49,195 bases of DNA from Lysobacteraceae bacterium (GTDB lineage Bacteria > Pseudomonadota > Gammaproteobacteria > Xanthomonadales > Rhodanobacteraceae). The position numbers and the translations under genes were made by a program. Below are positions 1 to 9,519 of this stretch, in pieces. Location of the stretch: positions 1 to 49,195 of the forward strand of contig JAGWIC010000001.1 in the NCBI GenBank assembly GCA_028866435.1, in the 5' to 3' direction. The notes below the pieces were generated by a model. The model had not been told where the DNA came from. It saw nothing but the letters and a program-made list of their open reading frames with translations, and did no database searches. Every line of letters starts with the position of its first letter. Position 1 is the first letter of the stretch.

Positions 1-1
1 G

Positions 2-484
2 GATTACCAGGCCTTCAACGTGAAGTACAAGGGCGGCTTCCCGTTCGTCGGCGCGCTGGTGAGCATGTATCCCTACAACCACGGCGACGTCGGCGGCCGC
101 TTCATCGCCTTCGACCCGATGACCGGCCAGACCAAGTGGGCCATCAACGACCGCTTCCAGGACTGGGGCGGGGCGCTGACCACCAAGGGCGGGCTTGTCT
201 TCTACGGCACGCTGACCGGCTGGCTGCGCGCGGTGGACCTGAAGACCGGCAAGGTGCTGTGGCAGTTCAAGACGCCGTCGGGAATCATCGGCAATCCCAT
301 CACCTACACCTATGGCGGCAAGCAGTACGTGGCGGTGCTCAGCGGCGTCGGTGGCTGGGCCGCGATCGGCCTGTCCAACGACCTGCACAAGGCCACCGAA
401 GGACTCGGCGCGGTCGGTGCCACCGCCACCCTGGGCGACTACACCAATCTCGGCGGTACGTTGATGGTGTTTGCCCTCAACTGA
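2..484 (+). CDS. xoxF: XoxF-type PQQ methanol dehydrogenase, C-terminal part
   Basis: This is the last 160 residues of a PQQ-dependent, lanthanide-type methanol dehydrogenase; the 5' end lies outside the window. The enzyme oxidises methanol in the periplasm and passes electrons to a dedicated cytochrome c. The visible part contains the final blades of the eight-bladed propeller: a DWGGALTTKGGLVFYGT tryptophan-docking stretch, the TPSGIIGNPITY segment, and a tail with GVGGWAAIGL and GLGAVGA before GGTLMVFALN. That tail is typical of XoxF and differs from MxaF. The metal- and PQQ-site residues lie upstream and cannot be checked. XoxJ and XoxG-like genes follow, the usual xox order. Confident of the family; the XoxF assignment rests on the tail motifs and the neighbours. 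Confidence 0.9.
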   Translation, partial: DYQAFNVKYKGGFPFVGALVSMYPYNHGDVGGRFIAFDPMTGQTKWAINDRFQDWGGALTTKGGLVFYGTLTGWLRAVDLKTGKVLWQFKTPSGIIGNPITYTYGGKQYVAVLSGVGGWAAIGLSNDLHKATEGLGAVGATATLGDYTNLGGTLMVFALN

Positions 485-499
485 GGCACGTTGCGCCAG

Positions 500-527
500 C
501 GCGATGCCCTGGCTGCAGGGCGTCGCG
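500..527 (+). terminator. Hairpin between xoxF and xoxJ, likely terminator/attenuator
   Basis: An inverted repeat with 12-base arms (CGCGATGCCCTG and CAGGGCGTCGCG, one mismatch) and a 4-base loop begins 15 bases after the xoxF stop and is followed shortly by a TTTT run. It could end most transcripts after xoxF and so keep xoxJ and the cytochrome at lower levels. The function is inferred from position and shape. Confidence 0.55.
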
Positions 528-568
528 TTCGGCGTTTTCAATAATCGGCCCAGGGCATGGAGATACCC

Positions 569-1423
569 ATGAAATACACAACCCCAGTGACCATGCTCGT
601 GACCGGCGCGCTGGCATGCGGCTGCATGTGGCTGCCGCCAGCCCACGCCGCCGTCCCCGCCGGCGCCACGCTCAAGGTCTGCGCCGACCCCGGCTACCTG
701 CCTTACTCCGATCGGGACGGCAAGGGCTTCGAGAACGCCATCGCCCGCTTCGTGGCAGGCAAGCTCGGCGCGAAGCTCGATTACGTCTGGGGCAACACGC
801 GCGGGCACGGCGGCTTCTCCGAATACCTGGCGCGCAACCTCGACAACGGCCGTTGCGACGTGGTCATCGACATGCCCTACGGCAATGAGGAGGAGTTGAC
901 GACGAACCCGTACTACGTGTCGTCCTACGTGTTCGTGTTCAAGAAGGGCAAGGGGTACGACCTGCGCAGCCTGGACTCGCCCGAACTGCGCAAGCTCAAG
1001 GTCGGCTACGAGTCGGAGACGCCGATCGAAACCGGGTTGCAGCTGCGCGGCATGGTGCTGAAGGCCAGGCCGTTCGATGTCGGCGGCAACAGCGGCACCT
1101 CGCCGCGCAGCGTGCTGGATGCCGTGCAGAACGGCAGCATCGACGTCATGATCACCTGGCAGCCGTCGATCGGCGCGTTCCTGAAGGACTATCCCGAGCT
1201 GACCACGGTGACGGTGCCGAACTCGCGTGCCACCGGTTCGCCGGAGATGTATTCGTTCCCGATGTCGATGGCGGTGCGCAAGAACGATCAGGCCCTGAAG
1301 ACGCGGCTGGATGCGCTGATCAAGGCGCATACCCCGCAGCTGCAGGCGATCCTGCAACGGCACGGGGTGGAAATGGCCGGCACCGACACCGCTGGCGGCG
1401 TCGGCGACACCGCCGGCCTCTGA
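569..1423 (+). CDS. xoxJ: XoxJ, methanol dehydrogenase-associated periplasmic binding protein
   Basis: A periplasmic type-2 solute-binding-fold protein of 284 residues. XoxJ proteins accompany XoxF and are thought to help activate or load the dehydrogenase rather than serve a transporter; no ABC permease or ATPase gene is nearby, which agrees with this. The start at 569 is preferred over the in-frame ATG at 557 because GGAG at 559-562 sits six bases upstream. The N-terminus is a signal peptide (hydrophobic stretch ending PPAHA, cleavage before AVPAG). The mature protein opens with LKVCADPGYLPYSDRDGKGFEN, typical of the quinoprotein-associated binding-protein family, and has the central domain-crossing GGNSGTSPRSV region. 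It lies between xoxF and the cytochrome gene on the same strand, probably in one operon. Confidence 0.85.
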   Translation: MKYTTPVTMLVTGALACGCMWLPPAHAAVPAGATLKVCADPGYLPYSDRDGKGFENAIARFVAGKLGAKLDYVWGNTRGHGGFSEYLARNLDNGRCDVVIDMPYGNEEELTTNPYYVSSYVFVFKKGKGYDLRSLDSPELRKLKVGYESETPIETGLQLRGMVLKARPFDVGGNSGTSPRSVLDAVQNGSIDVMITWQPSIGAFLKDYPELTTVTVPNSRATGSPEMYSFPMSMAVRKNDQALKTRLDALIKAHTPQLQAILQRHGVEMAGTDTAGGVGDTAGL

Positions 1424-1471
1424 GGGCCACGGCCGGATGCAAGCACCCCAAAAATCACGGAGCAAGCGCAT

Positions 1472-3443
<1,972 letters not shown>

Positions 3444-3545
3444 AGACGAGGCGCGCGGCATGCCCCTGTCCGGCCTTCGAAGATCCCGGCACTTCCCATC
3501 GACGCCGGCCGCGCCACCGTCATCCACCATCGTTGGAGGTAACCC

Positions 3546-4127
3546 ATGGCTATCACCCAGATCCACCCGTCGGTCGACAATGGCGTCAAGCCGGGCAGGG
3601 AGCAGTTCGCGGGAGGCACGCTGACCTGCAAGTGCAGCGACCGCCCGGTCAAGGTCAAGGTCGGCGCGCAGACCGCGCACAATCATGTCTGTGGCTGCAG
3701 CAAGTGCTGGAAACCGAAGGGAGCACTGTTTTCCATGGTCGCGGTGGTGCCGCGCGACAAGGTCAGCGTGTCCGAGAATGGCGACAAGCTCGCCGTCGTG
3801 GATGCCACGGCCACGATCCAGCGGCATGCCTGCAAGGGGTGTGGCGTGCACATGTACGGCCGCATCGAGGACAAGGGGCACCCGTTCTACGGGCTCGACT
3901 TCGTGCATACCGAGCTTTCCGGCGAAGAGGGCTGGTCGGCACCGGTGTTTGCGGCGTTCGTCTCCTCGATCATCGAAACCGGCGCCAATCCCGCGAACAT
4001 GGGTGCCGTCCGCGCCCGCCTGAACGCGCTGGGCCTGCCGCCCTACGATTGCCTGTCGCCGGCCCTGATGGACGCCATCGCCACCCATGTGGCAAAAGCC
4101 AGGGGCACCTTGTACGCCGGAGCCTGA
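3546..4127 (+). CDS. gfa: S-(hydroxymethyl)glutathione synthase (glutathione-dependent formaldehyde-activating enzyme)
   Basis: A cytoplasmic zinc protein of 193 residues that speeds the joining of formaldehyde and glutathione, supplying the substrate of FrmA just upstream. All seven family cysteines can be seen: Cys28 and Cys30 (CKC), Cys49, 51 and 54 (CGCSKC), and Cys96 and 99 (CKGC), matching the two-zinc pattern of Gfa. A strong SD (GGAGG, 3535-3539) lies six bases before the ATG. The length is usual for the family. It is probably cotranscribed with frmA across a 102-base gap, and a strong hairpin follows its stop. Confidence 0.95.
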   Translation: MAITQIHPSVDNGVKPGREQFAGGTLTCKCSDRPVKVKVGAQTAHNHVCGCSKCWKPKGALFSMVAVVPRDKVSVSENGDKLAVVDATATIQRHACKGCGVHMYGRIEDKGHPFYGLDFVHTELSGEEGWSAPVFAAFVSSIIETGANPANMGAVRARLNALGLPPYDCLSPALMDAIATHVAKARGTLYAGA

Positions 4128-4136
4128 GGGGAGCGG

Positions 4137-4179
4137 CGCGATGCGGCCGTCATGGCGGAGGCCCGACGGTCGCATCGCG
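4137..4179 (+). terminator. Strong hairpin after gfa, likely transcription terminator
   Basis: Fifteen-base arms (CGCGATGCGGCCGTC and GACGGTCGCATCGCG) pair with one mismatch around a 13-base loop, starting 10 bases after the gfa stop. There is no clear T-run, so it may act as a 3' stabilising stem or a weak intrinsic terminator. It marks the end of the C1 gene group and the start of a separate unit for the receptor. Confidence 0.5.
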
Positions 4180-4296
4180 TCCGCATGTCCTGGTAGCAGC
4201 CAACCCAGGGAATACGGTCCGCCCGGAGAGCTTTCTTGGCCGCCGTGGCGGCATGCGTCATAGTCGAGGGAGTTGACGGGCCAAGGAGCCTTTCGG

Positions 4297-6702
4297 ATGC
4301 GGTTCGGTTCCCCCCAGCGTCGCCATCCCGCGGTCACGGTCATGGCGGTACTGTGGCTCGAAGCGACCCTGGCCGGGACCGCCCTGGCCGACCCGCCGGT
4401 ACGGCAGCTGCAGGAAATCACCGTGGTGGGCATGGCGCCGTTGCCGGGTTTCGACGTGCCGCTGCTGCAGATCCCGCTCAATGTGCAGAGCGCGCAGGCC
4501 GACGATGTCCGGCAGATCCATGGCCAGTCGCTGACCGACCTGCTGCAGCGCAATTTCCAGGGCGTCAACCTGACCCAGTCGCAAGGCAACCCGTGGCAGG
4601 GCAACCTGTATTTCCACGGCTTCACCTTGTCGCCGCTGCTCGGTTCGCCATCGGGCATTTCCGTCTACATGGACGGCGTGCGCCAGAACGAGTCGTTCGC
4701 CGAAACGATGAACTGGGAGTCCATCCCCGATTTCGCCGTCCGCCATGTCGAGCTGGTGCCCGGCTCCAACCCGCTTTACGGCCTGAACACGCTGGCGGCC
4801 GCACTGCTGCTGAGCAGCAAGAGCGGCTTCACCGATCCGGGCGGTTCGATCAACGTCTCCGGCGGCTCGTGGGGGCGCCTCCAGTACGACGCCGATTTCG
4901 GTGCACACGGCCGCACCCTCGGCCTCTATGTCGGTGCGGGCAACGACTATGAGAGCGGCTGGCGCGACTATTCGTCGAGCCGCGTGCAGCAGGCGTTCGT
5001 GCGCGGTGACTGGCAGCCGGATCAGGATACCCATGTCTCGCTGAGCTATACCGGCGCGCACGGCAAGCTGTTCGGCACGCAGACGCTGCCGGCGGCGTGG
5101 GCCGCCGCGCCGCAGGCGGGTTACACCTGGCCCGACCACTTCACCGACAACACCAACCAGTTCAACCTGCAGGCTTCGCGGCAGCTGGGCGCGGACTGGA
5201 CGATGCAGGCGGACGCCTACCTGCGCATCTCGCAGAGCCGCAGCTTCAACAGCAACACCAATGCCTACCTGAGCGTGGCGCATGACGGCGCACCGGGCTA
5301 CAGTGCCAGCGGTCGCTACGATCCCGGCTCGGTCGGCCTGTACTACTACGCGGGACTGACTCCGGCGTACGACCCGGCCAATCCGGCGGCGACGATCAAC
5401 AACGTGCCCGCTTCCAACGTGCTTGGCAACGTCCATACCCGGGCTTACGGCGGTTCTGTCCAGGCGGTGAACAGCAGCGCCGTGCTGGGGCGCGACAACC
5501 AGTTCACCGCGGGCATCAGCCTGGACGCCGGCGCCAGCGCGTTCAGCCAGTATGCGCAGCCGGCCTATTTTCCCGACAACCCGGCCCGGCGTGGCGACGC
5601 CGTCGGCCTGCTGCCGTTTGGCCCGCAACCGCTGACCTATGCGGGCACCGGCAACCGTACCGTCGGGGTCTACTTCATGGATGTGTTCGCCCTCACCTCC
5701 GGCGTGCACGCCAGTGCCGGCGCGCGCTACAACGCAAGCCAGCTGGCGGTCAGCGACCGCTCCGGCATCGCGCCGGGCATCAACGGCCGGCAGACCTTTC
5801 GCCGCCTCAACCCTAGCCTGGGTGCGACCTGGGCGATCGACCCGCAGCTCGGCGCCTATCTGAACTATGACGAGGGCATGCGCACGCCGACGCCGATCGA
5901 GTTCGAGTGCGCCGATCCGGCAGCGCCGTGTTCGCTGCCGAACGATTTCATCGGCGACCCGCCGCTGAAGCCGGTGGTGGTACGCACGCTCGCGGGTGGC
6001 TTGCGCGGGAACCTCGATGGCGGGCGACTGCGCTGGAACGTTACGCCTTACTACAGCCGGGTCAGCAACGATATCCTGACCATCTACACCGGCGGCAGCT
6101 CGCAGGGTTACTTCGCCAATGTGCCGCGCACCTTGCGCAAGGGCGTCGACGTCGGCCTCGGCGGCCAGTCGGGCCGGTTCGAGTGGCAGGCCAACTACAG
6201 TTACGTGAGCGCCACCTACGGCACCGCCTTCGCGCTGCAGAGCGCCGACAACGCCAGCGCCGATGCCAACGGCGTGATCCAGGTGCGCCGCGGCGATCGC
6301 ATGCCCGGGGTGCCGCGCAACCTGGTCAACCTGGGCGGCGAATACCACCTCACCGGCCAGTGGTCGGTGGGTGCCAACGTGCAGGCGTATTCCAGCCAGT
6401 ATGCGGTGGGCGACGAGAACAATCGGGATGCCCGCGGCGCGATCCCTGGCTACGCCGTGGTCGGGCTGGACCTGCATTGGCAGACGACGCGACGGCTCTC
6501 GTTCTTCATGCGTGTCGACAACCTGTTCGGCCGGCACTATTTCGTCAACGGCCAGCTGGGCAACAACGTCTTCGACACGCCGCAACGGCTGATCGACCTC
6601 ACCGGTCCGGGCAGCCCGGCCCTGTTCGCCGCGCCCGGTGCGCCACGCGCCCTGCTGCTCGGGTTTGGCTACGACTTCGGCGAGAGCGCCGGGCGCGGCT
6701 GA
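4297..6702 (+). CDS. TonB-dependent outer-membrane receptor next to C1 oxidation genes
   Basis: An outer-membrane active-transport receptor of 801 residues. The start at 4297 is chosen over an upstream in-frame TTG at 4273 because AAGGAG (4283-4288) lies eight bases upstream. A signal peptide ends near GTALA, and LQEITVVG just after it is a plausible TonB box. The plug domain has LTDLLQRNFQGVNLTQSQGN and the FHGFTLSPLLGSPSGISVYMDGV stretch (two parts of one plug motif), followed by VELVPGSNPLYGLNTL and a long beta-barrel. No terminal aromatic of the classic kind is seen: the last strand (LLLGFGYDF) is followed by ESAGRG. The substrate is unknown. Its place after xox, frmA and gfa suggests lanthanide-chelate or PQQ uptake, but this is inference only. 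Confidence 0.85.
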   Translation: MRFGSPQRRHPAVTVMAVLWLEATLAGTALADPPVRQLQEITVVGMAPLPGFDVPLLQIPLNVQSAQADDVRQIHGQSLTDLLQRNFQGVNLTQSQGNPWQGNLYFHGFTLSPLLGSPSGISVYMDGVRQNESFAETMNWESIPDFAVRHVELVPGSNPLYGLNTLAAALLLSSKSGFTDPGGSINVSGGSWGRLQYDADFGAHGRTLGLYVGAGNDYESGWRDYSSSRVQQAFVRGDWQPDQDTHVSLSYTGAHGKLFGTQTLPAAWAAAPQAGYTWPDHFTDNTNQFNLQASRQLGADWTMQADAYLRISQSRSFNSNTNAYLSVAHDGAPGYSASGRYDPGSVGLYYYAGLTPAYDPANPAATINNVPASNVLGNVHTRAYGGSVQAVNSSAVLGRDNQFTAGISLDAGASAFSQYAQPAYFPDNPARRGDAVGLLPFGPQPLTYAGTGNRTVGVYFMDVFALTSGVHASAGARYNASQLAVSDRSGIAPGINGRQTFRRLNPSLGATWAIDPQLGAYLNYDEGMRTPTPIEFECADPAAPCSLPNDFIGDPPLKPVVVRTLAGGLRGNLDGGRLRWNVTPYYSRVSNDILTIYTGGSSQGYFANVPRTLRKGVDVGLGGQSGRFEWQANYSYVSATYGTAFALQSADNASADANGVIQVRRGDRMPGVPRNLVNLGGEYHLTGQWSVGANVQAYSSQYAVGDENNRDARGAIPGYAVVGLDLHWQTTRRLSFFMRVDNLFGRHYFVNGQLGNNVFDTPQRLIDLTGPGSPALFAAPGAPRALLLGFGYDFGESAGRG

Positions 6703-6732
6703 GCGGGGTCTGCGCGACCGCCGCCGGCCCGC

Positions 6733-8667
6733 TCACTCGGGCAGCACGATCTGGTGCCTGCGGATCTTGCGATAGAGCGTGTTGCGGCTGATGTCGAGCA
6801 GTTGGGCGGTGCGGCTGATGTTCCAGTGCATGCGCTCGAGCTCGCGTAACAGCGCATCGCGCTCGGCGCTGCGCAGCGGGCCGGGCTCACCCGGGCCAAC
6901 CGTGGCCGTCGCGTGCGTTGGCGGAGGGCTGTCGGTGGCGCTCATCCCCGCCTCCAGGTGGACCAGCCTGATGCGGCCACTGTCGCCGCTGAGGGCCGAG
7001 GCGGTGCGCAGCACGTTGCGCAACTGGCGGATGTTGCCCGGCCACGGATGGCCCAGCAGGCGGTCCATGGCGTCGTCATCGATGGCGGGCGGCAGACCCT
7101 GCGGGGTCTCCTCGCGCAGCAGGGTACCGATCAGCTCGCGCTTGTCGGTGCGCTCACGCAGCGGGGGAAGCTCGAGCGTGATGCCGTTGAGGCGGTAGTA
7201 GAGATCTTCGCGGAAGCTGCCCAGCCGCACCATGCCGAGCAGGTCCTGGTGGGTGGCGCTGATGATGTGCAGGTCTACCGGTATCGCGGTATCGCCGCCG
7301 AGCGGAACGATCTCGTGTTCCTCCAGCACCCGCAGCAGGCGCGTCTGCAGCGCCAGCGGCATGTCGCCTATCTCGTCGAGGAACAGCGTGCCACCGCTGG
7401 AATGGCGGATCCTGCCCACGTGCCCTTCGCGGGCGGCATCGGTGAATGCGCCCCGCGCATAGCCGAACAGCTCGCTCTCGATCAGCGCCTCGGGGATCGC
7501 CGCGCAATTGACCGCCACGAACGGCCGATCGGCCCAGCTGCTGGCATTGTGCAGCGTCTTGGCGAAGACCTCCTTGCCGGTCCCCGTGGCGCCGCGCAGC
7601 AGCAGCGGAACGCGCCGGACGAACAGCTGGCGTCCGCAGTTTAGGTTGTGTTGCATGCGCGGGTCGGTGTCGACATGCCGGTGCGCCGGTTCGGCCGCGG
7701 CGACCGGCACGGATGCCCTGAGCACCCGCTGCAGCGGCGCGCGGACGTTGGCGAAGAAGCGCCGGCCATAGGCGAGATCCCGCATCGGCCACAGGGCGGC
7801 GGGTTCGCCGGCCGCGCGTTGCTCGAGGGTGGCGAAGTCGAGCGGCAGGAACTCGCCCAGCGACCGGCCCACCAGCTGCCCGCGGTCGCTCATGCCCAAC
7901 TGCACCAGCGCGCTGTCGTTGACCGCCTTGATGCGGCCTTCGCCATCGATCGCCATCAATGCCTCGTGCAGCAGGCCGACGAACTCGGCGCGGCTGTGGA
8001 AACGCAAGATCCAGGCATCCTGGAAGCGGCTCAGGAAGTGGCAGCGCGAAATCAGGTTGGCCGACATGTTGACCAGCGCCATCGTATGGCTCTGCACCAG
8101 CCGGGTGTCGGCCGAGCTGGCCACCGATGCATCCAGTACCGCCAGCACGTCGCCGTTGGCATCGATGATCGGCGCGCCGCAGCACGACAGGCCGATGTTG
8201 TAGTGGCGGAAATGCTCGCCGCAATGCACGATGACTGGCCGGCGCTCGGCGATCGCCGTGCCGAGCCCGTTAGTGCCCTCGTTCTGTTCGCTCCACACCG
8301 CACCGACCCACAACCCGCCGTTGCGGAACTCGCGCTTGACGTTGGGATCGGTAACCGCGCTCAACACCACCGCGTCGGCGTCGCTGAGGATCACGGCATA
8401 GCCGGAGCCGGCAATCTGCTCGTAAAGGTTTTCCATTTCCGCGCGCGCCACGTTCAACAGCTCGCCAAGCCTTTGCTGGCGATCACGCACGGACTCGGCG
8501 TCGAGCATGACGGTATTGCGCTTGGCATCGGGTTGCATGCTGTAGCGGTTGAAGCAGCGGTCCCAGGATTCGGCCACATGCGGGGCGACCGGGCTCGTTC
8601 CCATGCGTGCGCGCAGCAGACGGGTGACCTGCGAGGATGACTGTCGGGCCGACAGGGCATTGCTCAT
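6733..8667 (-). CDS. AcoR-type sigma54-dependent transcriptional activator
   Basis: A bacterial enhancer-binding protein of 644 residues: N-terminal GAF-type sensor (about 60-210, including the EGTNGLGTAIAERRPV signature of the AcoR family), a PAS-like segment (about 225-310), an AAA+ domain with Walker A GATGTGKE (359-366) and Walker B GTLFLDEIGD (426-435), and a C-terminal Fis-type helix-turn-helix (about 605-640, ISRTAQLLDISRNTLYRKI). The loop that touches sigma54 reads GAFTDA (406-411) instead of GAFTGA, an unusual change. The start at 8667 is preferred because GGGAGA lies just upstream. AcoR relatives control alcohol, acetoin or short-chain catabolic genes. It is divergent from the SRPBCC gene at 8991, which has a sigma54-type promoter. 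The inducer cannot be told from sequence. Confidence 0.9.
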   Translation of the reverse strand: MSNALSARQSSSQVTRLLRARMGTSPVAPHVAESWDRCFNRYSMQPDAKRNTVMLDAESVRDRQQRLGELLNVARAEMENLYEQIAGSGYAVILSDADAVVLSAVTDPNVKREFRNGGLWVGAVWSEQNEGTNGLGTAIAERRPVIVHCGEHFRHYNIGLSCCGAPIIDANGDVLAVLDASVASSADTRLVQSHTMALVNMSANLISRCHFLSRFQDAWILRFHSRAEFVGLLHEALMAIDGEGRIKAVNDSALVQLGMSDRGQLVGRSLGEFLPLDFATLEQRAAGEPAALWPMRDLAYGRRFFANVRAPLQRVLRASVPVAAAEPAHRHVDTDPRMQHNLNCGRQLFVRRVPLLLRGATGTGKEVFAKTLHNASSWADRPFVAVNCAAIPEALIESELFGYARGAFTDAAREGHVGRIRHSSGGTLFLDEIGDMPLALQTRLLRVLEEHEIVPLGGDTAIPVDLHIISATHQDLLGMVRLGSFREDLYYRLNGITLELPPLRERTDKRELIGTLLREETPQGLPPAIDDDAMDRLLGHPWPGNIRQLRNVLRTASALSGDSGRIRLVHLEAGMSATDSPPPTHATATVGPGEPGPLRSAERDALLRELERMHWNISRTAQLLDISRNTLYRKIRRHQIVLPE

Positions 8668-8826
8668 GGGCGATTCTCCCTCATCACCAACACATCGCGG
8701 TGGCATCGGCATGCGGACGCCGTGGGCAGTGGCCGCCTGATACCGGTGAAACGATCTTGAGCATCGCGCTGCACGAGGTCGCCTGCAAACTGCACCGCAA
8801 CATTCGGCCCCCCCAGGGCGTGGCAA

Positions 8827-8860
8827 TTGATACGCATGTGCCATGGCGAGAGTGCATCAA
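8827..8860. promoter_or_regulatory. Imperfect inverted repeat, candidate enhancer site for the sigma54 activator
   Basis: TTGATACGCA at 8827-8836 and TGCATCAA at 8853-8860 form an inverted repeat with the TTGAT and GCA parts matching. It lies about 70-100 bases upstream of the sigma54-type promoter at 8931, a usual distance for an enhancer. A weaker GG-N10-GC pattern also overlaps its left arm (8822-8835). The binding role is a guess from position and symmetry. Confidence 0.3.
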
Positions 8861-8930
8861 AAACGCGACAGTGGATCGCGCCGGGCCTCCCCGTGCCGTG
8901 CCGTGCCGGGGCCTGCCTGCGGGCCGGCGC

Positions 8931-8947
8931 TGGCGCACGTATTGCAT
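8931..8947 (+). promoter_or_regulatory. Sigma54 (-24/-12) promoter for the SRPBCC gene
   Basis: TGGCGCACGTATTGCAT has the essential GG (8932-8933) and GC (8944-8945) exactly ten bases apart, with TGGC and TTGCA around them as in the RpoN consensus. Transcription would start near 8957, giving a leader of about 34 bases before the ATG at 8991. The divergent neighbour encodes an AcoR-type activator, the type of protein such promoters need. Confidence 0.65.
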
Positions 8948-8990
8948 GCCCTTGACGCGAGTGTGTGCGCGGTCAACCCGGAAGGTGGGT

Positions 8991-9404
8991 ATGTCGAGCA
9001 TCCAGGTCATCCAGCGGCTTCCCGCTTCGGCCGAAACGGTGTGGGCCCTGATCGGCGATTTCGGCGGCCTGCATCGCTGGCACCCGCAGGTGAGCCGGCT
9101 GGACCTGTCGTGGGAGGGCCGCATCCGCACGCTGCACTATGTCGACGGGAGTCGCGCGGTGGAGCGTCTGGAGGCCCGCAACGACCTGGCATGGCGCTAT
9201 GTCTACGTGCTGGTGGACGGCTCGCTGCCCCTGCACGGGTGCCGTTCCCGTCTCGAGGTACAGCCAGAAGATGATGGCTGCACGGTCATCTGGTCGACCG
9301 ACTTCGAGGCGCTCGATGACAGTGAAGCGGCGGTGACGGCGGACCTGCGCAAACGCCATGACGTCGCTCTCGCCGCACTGGCAGCGGTGATGGAGGACCT
9401 GTGA
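8991..9404 (+). CDS. SRPBCC (START/Bet v1-like) family protein
   Basis: A small cytoplasmic protein of 137 residues with the helix-grip fold of polyketide cyclase/dehydrase-like proteins: an N-terminal strand with IQRLPASAETVWALIGDFGG, then HRWHPQVSRLDLSWEGRIRT, and a C-terminal long helix (LRKRHDVALAALAAVMED). Such proteins bind small hydrophobic ligands in a cavity; a specific role cannot be given. An AG-rich SD (GGAAGGTGGG) precedes the ATG. It is transcribed away from the sigma54 activator gene and has a -24/-12 promoter, so it is the most likely direct target of that activator in the window. No further gene of an obvious catabolic pathway follows it. Confidence 0.8.
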   Translation: MSSIQVIQRLPASAETVWALIGDFGGLHRWHPQVSRLDLSWEGRIRTLHYVDGSRAVERLEARNDLAWRYVYVLVDGSLPLHGCRSRLEVQPEDDGCTVIWSTDFEALDDSEAAVTADLRKRHDVALAALAAVMEDL

Positions 9405-9519
9405 GCGTTGCGCCGCGGGGGCAGGGGCATTAACTTGCTGCCTGAACCACGGGGGAGCGGGGCATCGAGCCGTCTGCGCGCCGCGCCGCCCGCCACGACC
9501 CACCAGGAACGAGTCAGCG

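Noticed and set aside
8822..8835. Second sigma54 promoter (TGGCAATTGATACGCA)
   Set aside because: GG-N10-GC spacing is right, but the -12 box is weak and the site is 155 bases from the gene; it overlaps a better candidate for an enhancer site.
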